Source: Campylobacter concisus (GTDB taxonomy: Bacteria; Campylobacterota; Campylobacteria; Campylobacterales; Campylobacteraceae). From it: a stretch of 64,000 nucleotides of DNA. Location of the stretch: positions 1-64,000 of the forward strand of contig NZ_NDYP01000002.1 of the NCBI RefSeq assembly GCF_002165775.1. The letters are read 5' to 3'. Both the position numbers and the translations under genes were made by a program. Positions 15,287 through 25,188 of the stretch are shown piece by piece. Position 1 is the stretch's first letter. Each line of letters begins with the position of its first letter. The notes under the pieces were generated by a model, which worked only from the letters and a program-made list of their open reading frames with translations, had not been told where the DNA came from and did no database searches.

Positions 15287-18102
15287 AAGATTTTTTAGCC
15301 CTAAAAGCAAGTGCTGGAAGCGGGAAAACATTCGCTTTAAGCGTTCGTTATATCGCTTTGGTGCTTAGAGGCGAAAATATAAACGAGATCATCGCTCTAA
15401 CCTTTACCAAAAAAGCGGCCAATGAGATGAAAGAGCGCATAATCGCAACTTTTTTGGACTTGCAAAACAAAAAAGACGAGCTTGATAAGCTTTGCAAAGA
15501 GCTTAGTTTGAGCCAAGATGAGGTCATAAAAAGACGCGATGAGAAGCTTGATAGGTTTTTGCAAAGTGAGCTAAAAATTTATACATTTGATGCATTTTTC
15601 TCTGGAATCCTAAAGAAATTTAGTCAAAATTTAGGGCTTAGTCCTGATTACAGTGTGCAAGATAGTCTGCAAGATCTGGCGTGGAAGAAATTTGTAAAAG
15701 AGGCAAGCAAAGATCAAAAGCTTCTTAGTGAGCTTGCACTCATGATGATCATCTCAAGCCAAAAAGAGGCGAGTTTCTCACAGACTTTGGCTAAATTTTA
15801 TGAGAGTTTTGGCGGTGAGCTAAAAGATAGTGGTGCAGGCTATCCAGATGATAGTAAGGTAAGGGCGGCGCAAAGGGCGATAAATGAGTATATAGCCTTG
15901 CAAAATGGTGCTAGTGATACGGCCAAAAAGACATTTAGTGAGCAAAGTTTGTTTGAGCTTTTTAAAAACAAGGTCTTTGAAAGAGAGAGCCTAGATTACC
16001 GCACTCTTAGTAAAATTTATACAAGTGAGCTTGATAGGCTCTTTAACGAGCTAAAAGAGGCGGCAAAAGAGTATATTTTGGAGGTCGAAAGATACAGACT
16101 TAGCGGTTTTAGCAAGCTCTTAAACGTTTATAAATACTCAAATTTAGAGCTAAATAAAGAGATAAATGCTTTAAGTTTTGCTGATATAAATAAGCTGGTC
16201 TTTAAGCTTTTGGTTGAAAATTTTGATAAAGATGTGCTTTATTTCAGGCTTGATGGCCGCATAAATCACCTTTTGATAGATGAGTTCCAAGATACAAATG
16301 TGATCCAATATGAGATCATCTTGCCGCTCATCGCTGAGATCGTATCTGGATATGGTCAAAATGGGCTTGGAAGCTTCTTTTATGTGGGCGATACAAAGCA
16401 AAGTATCTATAAATTTAGAGGTGGGAAAAAAGAGCTTTTTGACAAGCTTGGGGAGGATTTTAGTCAGATAGATATAGAAAATTTACCAAGCAACTACCGC
16501 AGTTTAAAGGCTTTGGTGAAATTTAATAACGCTATTTTTGAAGAAATTTATCATAGATATGGGCTTAGCTTTGAGCCACAAGAGCCAGCTAAAAAAGATA
16601 AGGAGCTAAACTACAAAGTAAGTGGCGAGTGTCCTTATTTTGAAGCCGAGGAAGATGACTATGGCTACTTGCGTGTGCTAAGTGACGAGGATATCGCGGG
16701 TGCGGCAGTTTCACAAGTAAAAGAGCTACTTGCTGCTGGCGTAAATGTAAGTGAGATAACTGTGCTTTGCTGGAAAAATAGCGACATCAGCCTCATCTCA
16801 GAGGTGCTTAGCAGTGAGGGGATAAAAAGCGTAAATGAAGGCACCTTGGAGCTAAAGCGAACGCCGTTTGTTGCAGCGATCATCGAGTATGCAAAATTTT
16901 GTCTTTTTAGTGAAGAAATTTATGAAAAAAATGTAAAAGCACTTGTAAATACAAATCCTAAAAGGCTAAAAATAAAAGCTGAAGATAGTGCGACAAAAAG
17001 CCTATTTTATTTAGCTAAAAATTTATATATAAATATGGCTGATGTTGATATTCTAAGGCTTTTTGAGCTAAGCAATGGCTATAAAAATTTAGGTGATTTT
17101 ATCTTTAATCTTGAAAATTTTAGTTCTAAAATCAGCCCTAAAAATGCTGATGGCGTAAAAATAATGACTGTTCATAAGTCAAAAGGGCTCGAGTTTGCTC
17201 ACGTGATAGTTTGTGATATGATGAGTAAGGGCAGAGGCGATGACTCAAACTTTATAGCAGAATATAACGAAAAAGGCGAGTGGATAGTAAAAAGTAGAAT
17301 TTCTGGTAGAGAAAATTTTGACCCTGAGTATGCTGGCGTGTTAGAGCAAATAAAAGAGCTTGAGAAACAAGAAAATATCAATAAAATTTACGTCGCTTTC
17401 ACTAGGGCTACAAAGTCGCTTATCATTATTAAACAAGCTGCTCCAAGTGGAAATAGTCCTAGCTTTTTTTCTTTTTATACTAGAAGCGATAAAAGCGAAG
17501 TAAACGACTATCTTGATTTAAAAGAGTTTAGTTTTGGTAAAATTTTACCTAGCAAGAGTGAGCAAAAAGAGGCAAAAAAAGATGAAAAAATGCCTGAAAT
17601 TTTAAAGATAGAAAGGCAAGACGTAGAGGCAAGAGAGCAAAAAACGAGCGGTAAAAATTTAGAGGCAATCTATTTTGGCTTAGCGTTTCACTATTTGCTT
17701 GAGATGAGTGAGAAATTTGATGGAAATTCGCTTTTAAAAGCTAAGAGTTTAATGCTAAATAAATTTTATAAATTTCTCTCACCTGATAGGCTTGAAGATG
17801 CCTTTAAACGGGCAAAAATGCTAATAAATGAGCCAAAATTTCTAGAGTGCATAAAAGGCAAAGAAATTTACAAAGAGCAGCCGTTTAAAGTGAAAAATGA
17901 GCTAAAACAGATGGACCTTTTTTGCTTTAATGAGCGTGAAATTTGCGTGATTGATTATAAAACGACAGATAAAAATATAGAAGAGAACAAAAAACAAGTA
18001 AAAGAGTATAAAGATGCGCTTGCTAAATTTTATGAAAAACATAGTATAATCGCTGTCATTTTCTATGCACTTGAAGGCAAAATTTCATATATTGAAGTTT
18101 AA
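15283..18102 (+). CDS. addA: AddA/RecB-like helicase-nuclease
   Basis: A 939-residue UvrD/REP superfamily 1 helicase with a C-terminal RecB-type nuclease. Motif I is ASAGSGKTFALS (residues ~8-19), motif Ia LTFTKKAANEM, motif II LLIDEFQDTN, motif III VGDTKQSIYKFRGG, motif V MTVHKSKGLEF, motif VI KIYVAFTRATK. The nuclease motif VIDYKTTDKN is near residue 885. It resects broken DNA ends for recombination and degrades linear DNA. Translationally coupled to the addB-like gene. Confidence 0.92.
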   Translation: MKDFLALKASAGSGKTFALSVRYIALVLRGENINEIIALTFTKKAANEMKERIIATFLDLQNKKDELDKLCKELSLSQDEVIKRRDEKLDRFLQSELKIYTFDAFFSGILKKFSQNLGLSPDYSVQDSLQDLAWKKFVKEASKDQKLLSELALMMIISSQKEASFSQTLAKFYESFGGELKDSGAGYPDDSKVRAAQRAINEYIALQNGASDTAKKTFSEQSLFELFKNKVFERESLDYRTLSKIYTSELDRLFNELKEAAKEYILEVERYRLSGFSKLLNVYKYSNLELNKEINALSFADINKLVFKLLVENFDKDVLYFRLDGRINHLLIDEFQDTNVIQYEIILPLIAEIVSGYGQNGLGSFFYVGDTKQSIYKFRGGKKELFDKLGEDFSQIDIENLPSNYRSLKALVKFNNAIFEEIYHRYGLSFEPQEPAKKDKELNYKVSGECPYFEAEEDDYGYLRVLSDEDIAGAAVSQVKELLAAGVNVSEITVLCWKNSDISLISEVLSSEGIKSVNEGTLELKRTPFVAAIIEYAKFCLFSEEIYEKNVKALVNTNPKRLKIKAEDSATKSLFYLAKNLYINMADVDILRLFELSNGYKNLGDFIFNLENFSSKISPKNADGVKIMTVHKSKGLEFAHVIVCDMMSKGRGDDSNFIAEYNEKGEWIVKSRISGRENFDPEYAGVLEQIKELEKQENINKIYVAFTRATKSLIIIKQAAPSGNSPSFFSFYTRSDKSEVNDYLDLKEFSFGKILPSKSEQKEAKKDEKMPEILKIERQDVEAREQKTSGKNLEAIYFGLAFHYLLEMSEKFDGNSLLKAKSLMLNKFYKFLSPDRLEDAFKRAKMLINEPKFLECIKGKEIYKEQPFKVKNELKQMDLFCFNEREICVIDYKTTDKNIEENKKQVKEYKDALAKFYEKHSIIAVIFYALEGKISYIEV

Positions 18103-18141
18103 ATGCTACTTAATTTAAGCTTTATTAAAGCATTGTTTAAA

Positions 18142-18147
18142 TACAAT
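18142..18147 (+). promoter_or_regulatory. putative sigma70 -10 box for rplM-rpsI
   Basis: TACAAT preceded by TTTAAA in a T-rich stretch, 36 bases before the rplM start. This resembles Campylobacter vegetative promoters, which often lack a clear -35 box. Confidence 0.5.
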
Positions 18148-18182
18148 CACAACTCAAAAATTAACTTGGCAAAGGTAAGAAA

Positions 18183-18611
18183 ATGACAAAAATAACAAAG
18201 CCAAACGAAGTTAAACGAGACTGGATCGTTGTTGATGCAGCTGGTAAACGTTTTGGTAGATTGCTAACTGAGGTAGCAACTATACTTCGTGGCAAAAACA
18301 AACCATGCTTCACGCCAAACGTAGATTGTGGCGACTATGTTATCATCATAAATGCTTCAAAAGTAGAATTTACTGGTAATAACAAAGCTGAAGATAAACT
18401 TTATCACAGACACTCAGGATATTTTGGTAGCGTAAAGAGTGAAAAATTTGGCGATTTGATAGCAAATAAGCCAGAAAAACTATTTAAATTAGCTGTTCGT
18501 GGAATGCTTCCAAAAACTAAACTTGGAAGAGAGATGATAAAAAAACTAAAAGTTTATGCTGGCAGTGAGCATCCTCATACGGCACAAATAGCTAAAAAAG
18601 AAGGAAAATAA
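18183..18611 (+). CDS. rplM: 50S ribosomal protein L13
   Basis: 142 residues, normal for L13. Typical blocks are [16 protein letters not shown] at the start, [20 protein letters not shown], and [15 protein letters not shown]. It binds 23S rRNA early in 50S assembly. An AGGTAAG ribosome-binding site precedes it, and rpsI follows after two bases. Confidence 0.98.
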   Translation: MTKITKPNEVKRDWIVVDAAGKRFGRLLTEVATILRGKNKPCFTPNVDCGDYVIIINASKVEFTGNNKAEDKLYHRHSGYFGSVKSEKFGDLIANKPEKLFKLAVRGMLPKTKLGREMIKKLKVYAGSEHPHTAQIAKKEGK

Positions 18612-18613
18612 TT

Positions 18614-19003
18614 ATGGCAAAAGTTTATGCAACTGGTAAAAGAAAAACTGCCGTAGCAAAGGTTTGGGTAAAAGCTGGAAGCGGTAAAATCGTAGTAAAT
18701 GGTATGGATCTTAATACTTGGCTTGGTGGACATGAAGCTATAAAGCTTAAAGTAATTCAGCCACTTCTAGTTACTAAACAAGAGAGTTTAATAGATGTAG
18801 TAGCTACAACTTTAGGTGGTGGTTATTCAGCACAAGCAGAGGCTTTGAGACACGGTATTTCACGTGCTTTAGCTGATATGGATGCTGATTTTAGAGCAGC
18901 ACTTAAACCAAAAGGCTTGTTAACTAGAGATTCTCGTGTTGTTGAACGTAAGAAATTTGGTAGAAGAAAGGCAAGAAGAAGCCCACAATTTTCTAAACGT
19001 TAA
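18614..19003 (+). CDS. rpsI: 30S ribosomal protein S9
   Basis: 129 residues, full length. Starts [18 protein letters not shown] and ends in the basic tail [13 protein letters not shown], which reaches the P-site tRNA. Co-transcribed with rplM. Confidence 0.98.
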   Translation: MAKVYATGKRKTAVAKVWVKAGSGKIVVNGMDLNTWLGGHEAIKLKVIQPLLVTKQESLIDVVATTLGGGYSAQAEALRHGISRALADMDADFRAALKPKGLLTRDSRVVERKKFGRRKARRSPQFSKR

Positions 19004-19109
19004 TGAATTTTTGCAAGTGCTTTTGCATTTGCAAAATTTAAGTTGTGTAAATTTCAAATTTACATTGTTAATTAAATTATGATTTAGAGTCGGTTAAATT
19101 TTATTCAGT

Positions 19110-19115
19110 TAAAAT
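19110..19115 (+). promoter_or_regulatory. putative -10 box for cadF
   Basis: TAAAAT within a T-rich region, 42 bases before the cadF start. It fits the loose Campylobacter -10 consensus; no -35 is clear. Confidence 0.4.
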
Positions 19116-19156
19116 GTAACCACTTTAAAATAAATCCTAAGAAAGGAATTCTAAAT

Positions 19157-20173
19157 ATGAAAAAGATTGCTTTAGCTATGGTTGCCGCAACAGCGGTTTT
19201 TGCGTCTAACGCAGCATATAATTATGAAGTTACTCCAACTATTGGTGGTGTTCACCCAGAGGGAAATTTACGTGTAAAAGACCATAACTTCGTTGGTGTT
19301 AGAGCTGCTAGAAATCTTGAAGATTTTTTCTTTGATCAAGTAGAGCTTGGTGTTGATTACACTCAAAAAGCAAAAGAAAAAACAGGTAGCTTAACAAGAG
19401 AAGGAAGAGTTCTTAGATATCATGCAAATCTTGTAAAAGATATAGTTGATTTTGGACCAGTTAGTCTATATGGCTTAGTTGGTGCTGGTTATGAAGATGT
19501 TCCAGCTATTTTTGTTAAAAATGAAGATGGCGGTTTTGGCCAATATGGTTTTGGCTTAAGATATCAAGTAACTGATAGATTTGCTCTTAAAGCAGAAGCA
19601 AGAGACGCTATCAAATTTGAACATGCTGATCATAACCTATTCTATTCACTAGGCTTTGGTATCGGTCTTGACTCAAAAGCAGCTCCGGTTGTGGCAGCAG
19701 CTCCAGTTGCAGCAGCAGCTCCAGCAGCAACTCCAGTTCTTGATGATGATAATGATGGCGTGCCAAATGATATAGATCAATGCCCTAACACTCCAGCTGG
19801 CGTAGTTGTTGATGAAAGAGGATGCGAGAAAGTTATCGTTCTTAGAGATCTAGATGTTAACTTTGCATTTGATAGCTACAAAGTCGGACCAAAATATGCA
19901 GCTGAGATCAAAAAAGTAGCTGACTTCATGGGCGAACACCCAGATTATAAAGTTGTACTTGCTGGTCACACTGATAGCGTAGGTGCAGAAGCTTATAACC
20001 AAAAACTATCTGAAAAAAGAGCAAAAGCTGTAGCTGATGTTCTTGCTGGCTATGGTGTAAGTGAGGATAAAATTTCAACAGTTGGCTACGGTGAGCTTAA
20101 ACCAATTGCTACAAACAAAACTAAAGAAGGCCGCGCTCAAAATAGACGCGTTGAAGCTACTTTCAATAAATAA
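19157..20173 (+). CDS. cadF: OmpA-family outer membrane protein, CadF homologue
   Basis: A 338-residue protein with a signal peptide (cleavage near SNA-AY), an N-terminal eight-strand beta-barrel (~17-185), an Ala/Pro-rich linker (VAAAPVAAAAPA), a calcium-binding TSP3-like stretch DDDNDGVPNDIDQCPNTPAG, and an OmpA C-terminal peptidoglycan-binding domain (FAFDSYKV, AGHTDSVG, NRRVEA). CadF of C. jejuni binds fibronectin. The location after rpsI is the same as in C. jejuni. The FRLS fibronectin-binding tetrapeptide described for C. jejuni CadF is not present here, so binding should not be assumed. A strong terminator follows. Confidence 0.9.
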   Translation: MKKIALAMVAATAVFASNAAYNYEVTPTIGGVHPEGNLRVKDHNFVGVRAARNLEDFFFDQVELGVDYTQKAKEKTGSLTREGRVLRYHANLVKDIVDFGPVSLYGLVGAGYEDVPAIFVKNEDGGFGQYGFGLRYQVTDRFALKAEARDAIKFEHADHNLFYSLGFGIGLDSKAAPVVAAAPVAAAAPAATPVLDDDNDGVPNDIDQCPNTPAGVVVDERGCEKVIVLRDLDVNFAFDSYKVGPKYAAEIKKVADFMGEHPDYKVVLAGHTDSVGAEAYNQKLSEKRAKAVADVLAGYGVSEDKISTVGYGELKPIATNKTKEGRAQNRRVEATFNK

Positions 20174-20201
20174 TCTTATTATTTAAAGTTACTTCTTTTT
20201 G

Positions 20202-20229
20202 GGGCTTAGCTTCGGCTAGGCCCTTTTTT
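20202..20229 (+). terminator. rho-independent terminator after cadF
   Basis: Stem GGGCTTAGC / GCTAGGCCC (one G-T pair) with a TTCG tetraloop, followed by six T. It lies 29 bases after the cadF stop. Confidence 0.93.
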
Positions 20230-20244
20230 ATTTCTACGGAGAAA

Positions 20245-20886
20245 ATGATGAAAAAAACCATACTTTTTGATTTGGACGGTACGCTTATTGATTCAACTTC
20301 TGCTATTTTAAAAGGATTTGATAGAGCTTTCTTATCCCATGGTAAAAAAGAGCCAGACCATAATGTATTAAAGTCTTTGGTTGGTCATCCGCTTGAAATA
20401 ATGTTTGAAAGACTTGGTGCAAGCAAAAATTCAATTGATAGCTATATAAAAGAGTATAAAGCTTGCTACGAAAAAATTTATCTTGATGAGACGGTACTTT
20501 TAGATTATGCAAATGAAGCATTGAAGGAGGCAAGTAGCTTTGCTGATGTTGGTATAGTTACTACGAAAACTTCAACATTTTCTATTATCTTGCTTGAGCA
20601 TTTAGGGGTTATGAAATATATAAAAACTGTTATTGGAAGAGACGATGTTACTAATCCAAAACCAAATCCAGAGCCTATAAATTTGGCTCTAAATAGACTT
20701 AATAAAGATAAAAATAATGCATTTATGGTAGGTGATACCATTATGGATCTAATGGCTGCACAAGCCGCTTTTATTACAGGCGTGGGTCTAACTTGTGGAT
20801 ATGGTCAAAAGAGTGATTTGGAGAAATTTAGTAAACATATTTTCTCAAACCCATTTGAAGCCGTTGGCTTTATAAAAGAGGTTTAA
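20245..20886 (+). CDS. HAD-superfamily phosphatase (Gph-like)
   Basis: About 213 residues. HAD motif I is FDLDGTLIDST (both catalytic Asp present), motif II is VTTKTS, motif III includes the Lys in NPKPNPEP, and motif IV is MVGDTIMDLMAA. The helical cap lies at ~15-85. This is the phosphoglycolate phosphatase-like subgroup; the substrate cannot be decided. ATG codons at 20245 and 20248 are both possible; the second is better spaced from CGGAG. Confidence 0.87.
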   Translation: MMKKTILFDLDGTLIDSTSAILKGFDRAFLSHGKKEPDHNVLKSLVGHPLEIMFERLGASKNSIDSYIKEYKACYEKIYLDETVLLDYANEALKEASSFADVGIVTTKTSTFSIILLEHLGVMKYIKTVIGRDDVTNPKPNPEPINLALNRLNKDKNNAFMVGDTIMDLMAAQAAFITGVGLTCGYGQKSDLEKFSKHIFSNPFEAVGFIKEV

Positions 20887-21137
20887 TAATCTAATACTCC
20901 TAAACTACTTATACTTTAAATTAAATTCAACCTAATGTTTAGCTTGCTTGGCTATAAAAATTTATTCCAAAAATTCGTTGCTTTTGTTTTGGCATAAAAT
21001 CTTTTTAAAGTATTTATTATGAATTTTAAACATCTAAATTACTCTGAATAAATTTGCTTAAAAACGCTACTTTCATGGTAATTTTATCTTATTTAAAATA
21101 TGAAAATTTGTCTAAAAATTAGCTAACTTCTAGGAGA

Positions 21138-22274
21138 TCATAGATTTAAGACCCTAGCCACCTTTAGAGCGCTTGCAAATGCAAAATGCAAGTTATATCC
21201 GCCAAGCATGCCAGTGATGTCCAAGACCTCACCAATGAAATAAAGCCCCTTAACGTTAGAGTCTTGTAAATTTTCATCTAAAAATTCAATCTTTACACCG
21301 CCTTTTGTGACTTCCGCTCTTTCAAAGCCAAATGTCCCAGCTGGAGCAAATTCATAAGCAAAAAGCCTTTTTATGATTTGTCTCTCTTTATCGCTAAATT
21401 CATAAAAAGCTCTATCTTTTAGGCCAAAATTTTTTAAAAACTCTAGCACAAATCTCTTTGGTAAGGGTAAAACCGAGCTAAGCTGCTTTTTGCCGTTTAT
21501 TAAATTTTTCTCACTAAATCTAGGCAAAAAATTTATGCAGATTCGTCCTTTTTGCCAAAACAAAGATGCGTTTAGTATCGCTGGGCCGCTTATGCCTCTG
21601 TGTGTAAAAAGCAAGTCGTCACTAAATTTACGGCTCTCGTTTTTGGTATTTATCACTACATCCGCGCTTAGACTAACGCCGCTAAGCTCTTTAAACCAAA
21701 ACTCATCTTTTTGCACGCTAAATCCAACAAGTGCAGGTGTAAGAGCTGATGTCTCAATACCAAAATCATTTGCTATTTTATAGCCAATGTCACTTGCACC
21801 AAGGGCTTTGTAGCTTAGTCCACCACTTGCGATGACTAAATTTCTAGCTCTAAATTTCTCATCTTTTGTCAAAATTTTAAAAATTTCATCTACTTTTTTA
21901 GCGCCAAGAACTTCTTTATTGTAAAAAATATCTGCATTTTGCCTTTTTAAAAGTACGCTCAAGACACTCTTTGCGCCGCTATCGCAGAAAAATTGATTTT
22001 GCTTTTGCTCACTAAATTTAAGCTCGCTAAAAAATTTTAAAACTTGATCTGGAGTCAGTACTTTTAAAATTTGCTCTATAAATTTTTGCTCTCCAATATA
22101 GTTTTTAGCGCTTATAAAGCGGTTTGTGATGTTGCATCTGCCTCCACCACTTGCTAGGATCTTTTTGCCAGCGCTGCTATTTTTCTCTAAAATCGCAACC
22201 TTTTTACCCTTTAAATTTGCTCCTAAAAATAGTCCGCTAGCACCGGCGCCAATGATGATGACGTCGTAGATCAA
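21138..22274 (-). CDS. NAD(P)/FAD-dependent oxidoreductase (HI0933/YhiN family)
   Basis: 378 residues. The N-terminal FAD-binding site is IIGAGASGLFLGANL, followed by LASGGGRCNITN, a signature of this family. The C-terminus has GLYFIGEVLDITGMLGGYNL, the second FAD contact. Substrate unknown; relatives have been annotated as aminoacetone oxidase-like. It overlaps the upstream MFS gene by four bases and shares its transcript. Confidence 0.87.
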   Translation of the reverse strand: MIYDVIIIGAGASGLFLGANLKGKKVAILEKNSSAGKKILASGGGRCNITNRFISAKNYIGEQKFIEQILKVLTPDQVLKFFSELKFSEQKQNQFFCDSGAKSVLSVLLKRQNADIFYNKEVLGAKKVDEIFKILTKDEKFRARNLVIASGGLSYKALGASDIGYKIANDFGIETSALTPALVGFSVQKDEFWFKELSGVSLSADVVINTKNESRKFSDDLLFTHRGISGPAILNASLFWQKGRICINFLPRFSEKNLINGKKQLSSVLPLPKRFVLEFLKNFGLKDRAFYEFSDKERQIIKRLFAYEFAPAGTFGFERAEVTKGGVKIEFLDENLQDSNVKGLYFIGEVLDITGMLGGYNLHFAFASALKVARVLNL

Positions 22275-23572
22275 AACTTCAAACTCTCTTTTAAAGCCGC
22301 CTCGCTTGTAAGGCGAGAGTCAAATTTTATCACTTGATTTTTCTCGTTTTTGTAATAATCGACTACACCTTTTTGTCTGTTTAGCAGCTCTAAATTTAAG
22401 CTAACTTCAGGACTTAGATAGATGTTCTTAAAAATTCTTGGATCGCTTAAGCTAAAGAGCAAAACAAGCCATATCACGCAAAGTACTACGCAGATGATGG
22501 CGAGTACTTTAAAGCCAAAGGCATGCAAGATGTATCCACCAAACGCACCTCCAATAAAGCTTCCTAGATAGCCAAATGAATTAAATACACCAAGGGCTGA
22601 GCCTTTTTGTGAGGATTTTACAAATTTTGTCGCGGTTGATTGCATGATGGGCTCGTGAAGGTTAAATCCTATAAAAAATATAGCAACTCCCAAAACGAAG
22701 ATAAAAAGCGTAAAACTAATGGCAAAAATAGTGTAGGTTAGGGCAAAAAGTAGCGTACCAGCTATCAAGATGACCTTGCTAAGTCCCTTGCCATCGCCAA
22801 GGGCGCCAGCTAGCCCCATAGCCAAAAAGCCAAGCACGGCGCCAAGCGAATAGATCTTGTAAAGCTCGCTACTTTCGTAACCATACTCTTTTACCAAAAC
22901 GATAGGGATCACCAAAAATGCGATACTTGCTAGCATCTTTTGCATAAAAGAGGTGAAATTTATGATCATGTAGTCTTTTTGTAAAAACAGCTTACCAAAT
23001 GGCACTTTTTCACTTTTGGCACTCACTTTTATCTCTTTTGGCACAACGGTATAAAGAAGTACAATGCAAAGTAGGCTAAGAGCGGCACTTAGGTAAAAAA
23101 GGCTTGAAAGCCCGAAACTTCTAGCAAGAAGCGGTCCAAGCACCATCGAAAGCGTGAAGCTAAGCCCTATAAAAGCACCCATTATCGCCATGGCTTTTGA
23201 ACGTTTTTCTTCTGTTATATAGTCACTTATCATCGCAGTCGCAACTGCTCCGATAGCACCTACACCTTGTAAAAATCTACCAAATAGCATGGTAAAAATA
23301 TCGCTTGTAAGTGCACAAATTATTGAGCCGATGATAAAAACCAAAAGTCCGATTGTTAATGTTTTTTTGCGTCCTATCCTATCCGAGAGCGCTCCAAAAG
23401 GCACCTGAAATATCATCTGCGAGATCGCATAGACGCCTACTATTAGCCCTACTAAAAACTCGTTTGCTCCGCGTAAATTTAAGGCATAAAGGCTAAGCAC
23501 TGGCAAAACTATAAAAAGACCTAAAAATCTGCTTGCTATGATAAAAGATAGTGGTAAAACGCTTTTTAACAT
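22271..23572 (-). CDS. MFS drug-efflux-type transporter (CmeG-like)
   Basis: 433 residues with 12 predicted helices. The MFS motif A is GALSDRIGRKKTL after helix 2, and motif B-like RFLQGVGAIGAVATAM follows in helix 4. The C-terminal ~40 residues are soluble. In C. jejuni the CmeG efflux pump lies divergently beside the HAM1-type gene, as here, so this may be its orthologue (from memory and context). Exported compounds cannot be read from the sequence. Confidence 0.85.
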   Translation of the reverse strand: MLKSVLPLSFIIASRFLGLFIVLPVLSLYALNLRGANEFLVGLIVGVYAISQMIFQVPFGALSDRIGRKKTLTIGLLVFIIGSIICALTSDIFTMLFGRFLQGVGAIGAVATAMISDYITEEKRSKAMAIMGAFIGLSFTLSMVLGPLLARSFGLSSLFYLSAALSLLCIVLLYTVVPKEIKVSAKSEKVPFGKLFLQKDYMIINFTSFMQKMLASIAFLVIPIVLVKEYGYESSELYKIYSLGAVLGFLAMGLAGALGDGKGLSKVILIAGTLLFALTYTIFAISFTLFIFVLGVAIFFIGFNLHEPIMQSTATKFVKSSQKGSALGVFNSFGYLGSFIGGAFGGYILHAFGFKVLAIICVVLCVIWLVLLFSLSDPRIFKNIYLSPEVSLNLELLNRQKGVVDYYKNEKNQVIKFDSRLTSEAALKESLKF

Positions 23573-23686
23573 AAAATTTTCCTTATTTTTAAAAGGACTA
23601 AGTTTATCATTTTAACGCTAATTTAAATTTAAAAATTTAATCTACTTTTTTGTAAAATACGCCCAAAAAATCAAGGAGCTTTTGCA

Positions 23687-24331
23687 ATGAAGATTGTGCT
23701 TGCGACGTCAAATTTAGACAAAGTAAAAGAGATAAAAGAGTATTTAAAAGGCTATGAAATTTACGCCTTAAGCGAGATTGTAAAGCCATTTGAGATCGTT
23801 GAAGATGGCAGCAGCTTTCAGCAAAATGCACTCATAAAGTCAAGAGCGGTTTTTGCAAAGCTTAAAGAGCAAGGGCTTGATAATGAGTTTATCGCTCTTA
23901 GCGATGATAGTGGCATTAGCGTAGATGCACTTGGTGGTGAGCCGGGGATCTACTCAGCTCGCTATTTTGACCTTGATGAAAATGGCAAAGTATGTGGCAA
24001 AAACGCAAATGACGCAAACAACAGAGTAAAGTTAATTAGCAAGCTAAAGGCGCTAAATTTAGAGAGTTCGCTAGCCCACTACACTGCCTGTATCGCTATT
24101 AGCTCAAAATTTGGCGACTACACGACGCATGGCTTTATGTATGGTGAGGCGATAGATGAGGAGCGCGGTACAAACGGCTTTGGCTACGACGCACTCTTTA
24201 TCCCAGATGGCTTTACTAAGACGCTTGGCGAGCTAGATAATGAGACAAAGCTTAAAATTTCTCACCGCTCAAAGGGGCTTGAGCTGATAAAATACGTTTT
24301 AAGAATCTTGGAAGCGAAATTTAGGCGCTAA
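23687..24331 (+). CDS. rdgB: non-canonical purine NTP pyrophosphatase (RdgB/HAM1)
   Basis: A 214-residue enzyme that hydrolyses dITP and XTP to monophosphates and so keeps them out of DNA. Motifs: LATSNLDKVKEIKEYL at the N-terminus, ALSDDSGISVDALGGEPGIYSAR, GFGYDALFIPDG and KISHRSKGLEL. The 3' end overlaps the decayed TPR gene on the other strand. Confidence 0.95.
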   Translation: MKIVLATSNLDKVKEIKEYLKGYEIYALSEIVKPFEIVEDGSSFQQNALIKSRAVFAKLKEQGLDNEFIALSDDSGISVDALGGEPGIYSARYFDLDENGKVCGKNANDANNRVKLISKLKALNLESSLAHYTACIAISSKFGDYTTHGFMYGEAIDEERGTNGFGYDALFIPDGFTKTLGELDNETKLKISHRSKGLELIKYVLRILEAKFRR

Positions 24332-25084
24332 ATTTGCCTTACCTCTCTTTATCTCTGCCCTTATCTCGTTTAGCGCTTTTGCGAATTTATCGTCCGTGCC
24401 CTGCTCTAAAATTTCGTCCAAAATTTTAAGTGATTTTTCATAGTTTTTTAGCGCCTCGCTTTTATTGTCGATTGCCACTAGATCGCCCGCTATCAGCGCG
24501 TAATATTTCGCCCACAATAAACGCTGACCGCCCGTGCCAAAAAACCTTCTCAAAAATTTTAAACGCGGTGGAGTGGTTCGCATACGCGCCAGCAAAATCG
24601 CTCATTTTATAAAGCGTATCGCCAAACCCCGCGTAGCAGCTCATCAGATCTTTTTGCATCTTCTCGCCACCTAGCTTATAGCATCTAATTGCCTCGCCGA
24701 AATTCGCTATCGCCTCATCGTATCGCCCAAGAGCTGCCTGCGCACTAGCTACGCCTTGATATGGCTTTGCCAGTACTTTTTGCTCTTTGCCGGGTCCTTT
24801 TTTTAAAATTTTAACGACCGTTCGTAGGCTGCGAGCACCCTTTGAGGCTCGCCTACAAACATAAAAAAGCTACCCGAGTTGTTTAACGCTATAATCGCAC
24901 TCTCATGCTCTTCGCCGTACTCAGCCAGACAAATTTGCGCCGCCTTTTCGCCCGCTAGCGCCGTAGCCGTGGCGTTGCGGTCGCGCTTGAACTCCTATGC
25001 GCTAAGCTCTATCGCCTTCTCGTAGTTCGTTCCAAGTAGCCAAATCGGCAAACAAAAAAGTAAAGTTTTGGGCATAAGATTCAT
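24301..25084 (-). pseudogene. degenerate TPR-repeat protein gene
   Basis: Translated from minus-strand 25084 the region begins MNLMPKTLLFCLPIWLLG (signal-like) and then shows tetratricopeptide-like segments (NYEKAIELSA, EEHESAIIALNNSG, RYDEAIANFGEAIRCYKLG, NKSEALKNYEKSLKILDE) spread over different frames. At least two in-frame stops (after AIELSA and after SLKF) and frame changes break it. The DNA is GC-richer than its neighbours. It probably encoded an exported TPR protein. The last 31 bases overlap rdgB. Confidence 0.75.
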
Positions 25085-25188
25085 TTGAGATTTTCAGTCT
25101 TTTTTATAGCAAATTTAGGCAACTATGGTAACTAAAACCAAAAAAATTATACTATCAAAGGCAACACAACAGCGTAATTTATCTCTCA

